Assembly (NCBI GenBank): GCA_029204225.1
Contig: CM055100.1
Location: 52,592,875 to 52,656,874, forward strand
Length of the DNA stretch: 64,000 nt
Reading direction: 5' to 3'
Origin: Diphasiastrum complanatum
Taxonomy: Eukaryota; Streptophyta; Lycopodiopsida; Lycopodiales; Lycopodiaceae
Shown piece by piece: positions 58,903-64,000 of this stretch. Position 1 is the stretch's first letter; each line of letters opens with the position of its first letter. The translations under genes were made by a program, and so were the position numbers. The notes under the pieces were generated by a model, which worked only from the letters and a program-made list of their open reading frames with translations, did no database searches and had not been told where the DNA came from.

Positions 58903-59260
58903 TGTAATAGATCCTAACACCACAGTAGGGCAAACACTAATTGATCCACCCAACCTTGCCTACTCCCTGATATAGAGTAAGCCCCTCCTAGCCCAGTGTG
59001 AGGACTGATAGCATGCTACTGCCAAGTGTCGGCCACGTGGCACTGACGTGGCCGACTGCACGTCGGGACCCAACTGGGGGCCCTATCCTGCTGACAGGGT
59101 CCCTAGGCTGTGTTAGGCCCGCCATGGCTATGGACCGTGCTGGGGCACACTACTCACACTGTCTTGCCCTGTTGGTCATGTACGCTGGACACGACCCTGA
59201 CTGTGGTATCTGACCTATCTGTGTTCTCTAGGGTTCGGCACTGGTTACGAGCTCGTAACA
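58903..59260 (-). repeat. 5' LTR of gypsy copy A
   Basis: 358 bp, apparently identical to 52862-53219. The primer-binding site lies one base beyond its inner end. Confidence 0.95.
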
Positions 59261-59983
59261 CAGCCCCTATCACACGGCCTGCACTATCGTCTTGGGCAGT
59301 TGCGCATTTCCTCTCCTCAGCTTGCTATTGAGGCCGGTTGTGCATGGGATATCCCCCGAGAGCGTCGTCTATGTTGCTTGTGCTCGTTGCAGGAGGTGGA
59401 AGATGAAGCCCATTTCCTCCTCAAATGTTCGTTGTATTATGAGATATGGGGGAGGTATTACTGTCTCTTTCGCGATGGCCCGCATACACTTCGCAGTTTT
59501 GTCTCCTATCCTGATGCTCGTTGCTTGGGACTTCTTGTTCGTGAGATGCTTACTCTCCGTCAGTCTCATCTGCCTGTACCAGATCACCTGGGGTTAGAGT
59601 CCCGGTAGCTGCTTCTCACTGGCTTCTTTGGGACTCGAGCACATGCTGATGACTCCGATGATGAGATTCTTATCGCTGTGCCACTGCGGAAAAAGCCCAG
59701 ATGTAGCCGGCACTCGCCTCCATCGGGGCCCACTGTACGGTCCACTCAATGAACACTTCACACTTACTTTCGCTGATATGTACTTATTCTCCACCTGGCC
59801 CGGGTTGTGGGCATTGGTACTTTTTCTGTAGTTCTTCTGTTATACCTGGCCCGGGTTGTGGGCTTATTTCACTTCTGCTTTGTTCTACTTTCATTCGCAG
59901 CTAGTTTATAGCATTTTACCGCCACGTCCTCCTATGGATGATGCTCCCACTGTTGCTTGTACATATTTTCTTTTTGGTCTTAT

Positions 59984-60017
59984 GCACCCACGGGTGCCCA
60001 ACAGACGTTAATAAAGC
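59984..60017 (+). other. LINE 3'-end hairpin (gamma)
   Basis: GCACC-CACG-GGTGC, 6 nt (CCAACA), GACGTTAATAAAGC. Stem pairs 1 and 2 (G-C, C-G) differ from alpha on both sides of the stem. Confidence 0.85.
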
Positions 60018-60030
60018 TTTCTTTCTTTCT

Positions 60031-60101
<71 letters not shown>

Positions 60102-60103
<2 letters not shown>

Positions 60104-60158
60104 GCGCTTAGCATCGCTTGGCTTTTCTCAGGAGATCATTGCTGCTATCATCACATGG
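60102..60158 (+). pseudogene. LINE RT scrap after the gamma tail
   Basis: It reads QRLASLGFSQEIIAAIITW, matching the RT block IQRLRD-GF--DI--AV--L of the LINEs. It starts right at the end of the (TC)n tail and stops after about 57 bp, where the sequence turns into a minus-strand alpha fragment. Confidence 0.65.
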
Positions 60159-61164
60159 CATGTAGTCTCTTAGTCTCCGCCTCTGAGCTCACAACAGACT
60201 GTAGTATGGTACCATATAGTTTCACCAGGACATGCCCAATCATGATGGTGCGGTAGTTACTAGGAATCATGGGGTCACCATTCTTATGGATGGGGTGGAT
60301 AATGTTAGTGCACCAGGATGACGGGAAACCGGAGAGATGACGGTACACAAGCTAGTAGCATAAGTAGTCCAAATGTGGAGGTCCTCCAGGAGAGGTGGTG
60401 GAGAGCGAGGAATGAATTCACGCCAAAAAGCGCTCGAGGAAGAACTGAAAAGAAGGTCAATAAGACGAATCCCTTCAGAATCATCATAGGAACGCTTCTT
60501 ACGACGGAGAACACGATGGTGGGAGCTTCGGGAAGAACGAAGTAGATGTGGAGCATGGATGCGTGAATAGGTTACTGACTGATGAAGAGAACGACACTCG
60601 GTATCGTACCATGGGGGGTGCAATGGTCGAGGTGTGCGTCGAGTCTTTTTGGGATGGGGGAGTGAGGTGGTGAGAAAAGCGGCCTGGATGTCGAATTGGA
60701 CTGTCATGAGGAAAGGAGTGTAAAAGAGAAGCCAAGGAGTGCCGATATAGTGGCATGTAAATGGGATCAAATGTGTTCTTGTTGGGTGCTCGGGTAAGCA
60801 TGGGTAGTGAAGATGGATGAGTGGGTGGAAGGTGGCCGATATCGAAGGAGAGAAATGAGTGATCAGAAAGGGTGGTGGGAGAAACGTGGAAGTCAAAGAC
60901 TGGGTACAAAGGATGGTGACCCCATGAGATAGTCAACGACATTGTGTCCTCCACTGTGAGGGTGGCATGTATAACTGTCTGAATGTGGCCAGCAAGGTAA
61001 GCCATTATAAATGGCTAGCTCATGTGCCTCTCCAAACTGCAGTAAGTGCTCACCATACGGAGTAATAGGTCCCAAACTGTCCGCGGAAGTCTTGGTAAGT
61101 CCAAGCATATCATTGTCAAGGGCACGAACACGCAGCTGATTCGTGGTGTCGAAGAACTCTGTCT

Positions 61165-61168
<4 letters not shown>
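60155..61168 (-). pseudogene. LINE alpha fragment, minus strand, 3' end missing
   Basis: On minus it starts at about 61168 immediately after the (TC)n tail of beta-3 and runs EFFDTTNQLRVRALD-like coding, GPITPYGEHLLQFGEAHELA, GGHNVVDYLMGSPSFVPSL, TTLSDHSFLSF, then, in other frames, SEGIRLIDLLFSSSSSAFWR and EFIPRSPPPLLEDLHIWTTY. A deletion then joins it to SGFPSSWCTNIIHPIHKNGD and NYRTIMIGHVLVKLYGTILQ. It ends near 60155 in AETKRLHAM. It has no 3' UTR or tail of its own. Confidence 0.78.
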
Positions 61169-61250
<82 letters not shown>

Positions 61251-61266
61251 AAGAAAGAAAGAAAGA

Positions 61267-61300
61267 TCTTTATTAATGTCCATGAAATACCCTAAGGTAC
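61267..61300 (-). other. LINE 3'-end hairpin (beta)
   Basis: On minus: GTACC-TTAG-GGTAT, 6 nt (TTCATG), GACATTAATAAAGA. Confidence 0.85.
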
Positions 61301-61429
61301 ATAGGACTGAAAAAAGTACATGTCAAGTATGCACGGTGGGAGCATGGAAGCTCTACCACCTAAAAGAACAAAGAAGCAAGACTACAGGTAAACAGGAAAT
61401 AATGATGATAGACAAAGAGAGCCTTATCA

Positions 61430-61927
61430 TCATATAAATGTCTCTCCGCTTATGAAATAGTGATGTAAGGTATGTTGAGACACTGTCGCTGAACGAACTG
61501 TGTCTCTCCGTCTCTGAGTGGATGGTCGGTGGTGTCTCTGCTGCCGTGAAGTTGTAGATCGTGGCTTGTGGGCTATCTGTCCCTCTAGTCGCCGACACCG
61601 TCTCTGCCGTCTATGCATGGAGGCGTCCGGGATCTCAGCCTCTCCATCAGAATCAGTACTCTCCTGCCTCTGCCTCCGACGTGATAAACACTCCTGTATG
61701 CTCAGCTGTATCAAGGGGGAGGTGTCAGCGTCTAGTCTCGCCATACGCAGGTCCGCCATCTCTCGGATCATCAGCGCAACACATCTGGGGTCCTCATATG
61801 ATATCAAGGTAGAAAGTGTGAGTGGATGATCCGGAAACAAGTAGTAGTATCTCCCTCGGATCTCATAGTAGGCTGGGCACTTGAAGAGAAAATGAAAGTC
61901 ATCCTCTACGTCGTGTGTATCACACAT
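61430..61927 (-). pseudogene. LINE beta-3 C-terminal CCHC-like region
   Basis: It starts MCDTHDVEDDFHFLFKCPAY, then EIRGRYYYLFPDHPLTLSTL, a Ser/Arg-rich region (LSIQECLSRRRQRQESTDSD) and a His/Arg-rich tail. Cys and His of the putative zinc motif are kept. It is separated from the RT frame by one stop and a small frameshift. Confidence 0.78.
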
Positions 61928-61960
61928 ACTACAAATCCGAGCATCTCTCGGGATGCCACT

Positions 61961-63343
61961 TTATCTGCCAGTCTCAATGGCTAGCTGGTGAGAGGAAACC
62001 CGAAACTGACCCATCACTATCCGCAGTCTGTGTGAGATACTATCCACTAGATATCTGGGAACAGTAGGATATCCAGCATGATCCCGAGAGAGAAAATGTG
62101 TCCGATAAAACTCCGTCTTCACCCCAGATGGAACTTGCCAAGTGCTCTGAAGATATGCTCTATACAAGTGTCCTCGAATATACTGATGCGTACCCGCCGG
62201 TAGATCCGTAATGTGAATACTCCACGTGGAGAGGAGACGACAAGCCTGGGAATACCATGAAAAGGAGTGTCCCACAGAATGTAGGTGCTGTGATGATGCC
62301 AAAGCCGCTGCAGCATAGTGTGTGTCTCTACCCTGAAGATCCTCCAGGCCTCGTATGAATGTGACAATATGGAACAATGCCTCTAGTTGAATAGGGGGGA
62401 CGGCGAACTTTGCCAATATAATATGATGTGGTGTAGAGGACTTAGCCCGTATCATCCGAGATAGCATATGAATCTGAAGTCGTGAAATGCGTGCCCACTC
62501 GGTAGTCGTCAGGCCCGTACTCCATGTCTCTGATGCGTAAAGAGCTGAGGGAACTACCATAGTATCAAAAAGTCGACACTTATTAGTCGCATCTCTAATG
62601 TGTGAGCTGAAACATAATCTCTCCAAATCTACCAACGATGCATAGCCCTTCCGTAACCGGGAAAATGCCGCCTGTCGCATGCTAAAGGTGGGACCAGAGA
62701 ATACCACGCCTAGGTATGTGTAAGAGTCGACTACCTCAAGTAGAAGCTCTTGTCGCATCATGAAGGATCTAGAGGTGTTAAACACCATAACTTTGGTTTT
62801 GGCCACATTCACTGACAATCCCCATTGAATATAAAAGGAGTGAAGCGCATCCAGATGCCGTTGCAGGCCTTCCCTCGTCTTTGAAAGCAAAACCACATCA
62901 TCAGCATATAATAAGATAGCGATAATGAGGTCACCCAATGTGCAACCCTCACCTCCCTCTGCCCGTATAACCTGCTCAAGCTCATCTATATCTAAACCAA
63001 AGAGTGTAGGTGAGAGAGGACATCCTTGCTTAACCCCAATAGTGCTCTCTATCTCTGGTGATACAACTCCTGATACTCGGATCCGGCCAATAACTCGTCT
63101 GTACAATGCCACAACTGCCTGTATGATATCCTCTTGGAAGCCACGATCCCGAAGCCTCCGTATCAGTAAATGCCTAGGCACCGAGTCAAAGGCTTTGCGA
63201 AAATCCACAAAGCAGCAGTAAACACGCTCTCTCCTGGCCTTAGCCTCCTCAATGATGGCTCTCAAGGTGAAAACATGATCGGATGTAGTATATCCTGGTT
63301 TGAAACCAGCTTGGCCAATGGCATGCAGTGCTCTAGTATCCAT
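61961..63343 (-). pseudogene. LINE beta-3 reverse transcriptase and thumb region
   Basis: The frame contains CCFVDFRKAFDSVPRHLLIR, GVKQGCPLSPTLFGLDIDEL, ILLYADDVVLLSKTREGLQR, KTKVMVFNTSRSFMM, YTYLGVVFSGPTFSMRQAAF, MLSRMIRAKSSTPHHIILAK, ITDLPAGTHQYIRGHLYRAY and VSSHQLAIETGR, ending at a stop at 61961. It is the longest uninterrupted RT frame of the beta family. A stop (TAG, about 63363) sits upstream in EISTE-type sequence, so translation could not start from the usual N-terminus. Confidence 0.85.
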
Positions 63344-63513
63344 CTCTGTACTGATCTCTGACTAAAGAATAGAACCATAGACCTTGGCAAAGAGGTGGCT
63401 GATCATGATGGTACGATAGTTGTCGGCTTTCATGGGATCACCGCCTTTATGGATAGGATAAATAAGGTTTGTGGACCAAGGGGAGGGGAAACCAGATGTA
63501 ATAGCGCAGTTAA

Positions 63514-63516
<3 letters not shown>

Positions 63517-63584
<68 letters not shown>

Positions 63585-64000
63585 AATTAGAATTAGAATT
63601 ATATTAATGTCTGTTAAGTACCCGAGGGCACATAAGACAAGTAGACAGTACATCAAAAATGAAGGAGCGTTGTCCATGTAGGACTTATTTCTAACAGCTA
63701 AACCAGCACTAGAAAATAGAGAGAAAAACAAAGCTTAACCTCCAGCTCTGTTGAGGGTACAATATCAGTAGCTTAACCACCAGCTACACGGAGGGAAAGA
63801 GAAAACTGAAATAAGTAAGCTAACTGGCTAAGTGGATATTAAAAATTGCGTGATACGGTGAGAAGCAGGTGTTGGCCTCCGATGAAGAGCCCTGGGCCTG
63901 GAGGAGCGAAGAGGATGCTGGAGCTTCGGTCGTCGTGCTGGGATGTCTAACTCACTGTCATAAGTCTCATCTCTATCCCTCTTCTGGAAAAAGTGCATAA
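63517..64000 (-). mobile_element. LINE delta 3' end, minus strand, leaving the window
   Basis: On minus it enters at 64000 with MHFFQKRDRDETYDSELDIP and ARRPKLQHPLRSSRPRALHR, the delta C-terminus, then a 3' UTR with GTCC-tacat-GGAC, the terminal hairpin GTGCC-CTCG-GGTAC (63631-63618), GACATTAATATAATTCTAAT and a (TC)n tail, seen as (AG)n at 63517-63579. LINE beta-3 starts at the end of that tail. Confidence 0.85.
63604..63631 (-). other. LINE 3'-end hairpin (delta)
   Basis: On minus: GTGCC-CTCG-GGTAC, 6 nt (TTAACA), GACATTAATA. Stem pair 3 is G.U here against A-U in the other delta copy. Confidence 0.82.

Larger units (their letters stand above)
52862..59260 (-). mobile_element. Ty3/gypsy chromovirus copy A, 6.4 kb, apparently identical LTRs
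   Basis: LTRs at 52862-53219 and 58903-59260 (358 bp each) look identical base for base. The target duplication CAGCC is at 52857-52861 and 59261-59265. On minus the order is 5' LTR, primer-binding site TGGTATCAGAGCC (58901-58889), leader, gag-protease-RT frame (58007-55482), RNase H-integrase-chromodomain frame (55447-53231), polypurine tract GGGGGAGGGAG, 3' LTR. The two frames are one polyprotein broken by a single frameshift. It is the youngest and most complete element in the window, a chromovirus of the same family as copy B. Confidence 0.95.
51867..60101 (+). mobile_element. LINE gamma, 5'-truncated, split by a gypsy element
   Basis: The LINE parts are 51867-52861 and 59261-60101. It begins within RT (IRSTVGVKQGCPLSPPLFAL) directly after the beta-2 tail. 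The frame 51900-52856 has LIPILLYADDIVLLSSSPEE, KKTKIMIFNTNRQSL and YTYLGVLFTAPLLGF, a small deletion after LSLRDWAG, and GTHSYIRGYLFRRYMQQTWS. After the gypsy the C-terminal region continues with LGQLRISSPQLAIEAGCAWD, LCCLCSLQEVEDEAHFLLKC and YYEIWGRYYCLFRDGPHTLR, to a stop at 59606-59608. The 3' UTR has CTGGCCCGGGTTGTGGGC twice (59797 and 59848), the terminal hairpin and a tail (60018-60101). It is the clearest copy of a third family. Confidence 0.87.
61169..63516 (-). mobile_element. LINE beta-3, 5'-truncated, minus strand, (TC)n tail
   Basis: On minus it begins at 63516 directly after the (TC)n tail of the delta element, with the pre-RT region (FNCAITSGFPSPWSTNLIHP). A 460-codon frame (63343-61961) and a 165-codon frame (61927-61430) follow. 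The 3' UTR, hairpin GTACC-TTAG-GGTAT (61300-61287) and a tail, seen as (AG)n with GAAA units at 61169-61264, complete it. RT is intact from QAGFKPGYTTSDH onward. It matches beta-2 closely and shows the sequence that beta-2 has lost at its insertion site. Confidence 0.88.

Overview
The window is intronic and intergenic DNA of a large, repeat-rich plant genome. A homosporous fern fits best: the one host gene is a plant-type Kelch protein with giant introns, and the LINEs are not the L1/RTE types usual in seed plants. A gymnosperm or another large-genome plant is not excluded, and I ran no search. I see no bacterial features, tRNA, rRNA or CRISPR.

Host gene. Six exons of a Kelch-repeat gene lie on the minus strand: 28276-28109, 26331-26179, 24592-24440, 911-750, 356-195 and 94-1 (leaving the window). 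All introns are phase 1, and the four complete Kelch exons each carry one repeat. The intron between 24439 and 912 is 23.5 kb. The first Kelch exons are missing, and no exon is visible from 28.3 to 64 kb, so the rest of the window may be another giant intron or upstream DNA.

Region 1-28 kb: copia and Ty3/gypsy relics (2.0-6.3 kb), a nearly complete LINE (7.2-12.0 kb) followed head-to-tail by a second, LINE 3' ends and inverted short LTRs (14.6-17.7 kb), a decayed gypsy (18.8-20.9 kb) and a minus-strand LINE (20.9-22.1 kb). Region 28-34.5 kb: a LINE 3' end beside a Kelch exon, a 3.0-kb non-autonomous LTR element with 5-bp target duplication, and a degenerate 78-bp tandem array.

Region 34.5-64 kb: almost entirely nested retroelements. 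Four LINE families (called alpha, beta, gamma and delta here) stand head-to-tail, each starting at the (TC)n tail of the one before: beta, alpha, beta, gamma and a gamma scrap on plus; delta, beta, alpha on minus. Three Ty3/gypsy elements sit inside these LINEs, each with 5-bp target duplications (GAGAC, CTTAC, CAGCC). The one at 52.9-59.3 kb has apparently identical LTRs and one frameshift.

Main discovery candidate. All LINE families share a 3' end: a 5-bp stem with a 4-nt loop, 5-6 nt, GAC(A/G)TTAATA (once GACGTTAGTA), then (TC)n. The stem changes by compensatory substitutions between families. The repeated start of LINE copies at the (TC)n tails of other copies suggests non-LTR retrotransposons that use (TC)n tracts, including their own tails, as targets and so build concatemers.
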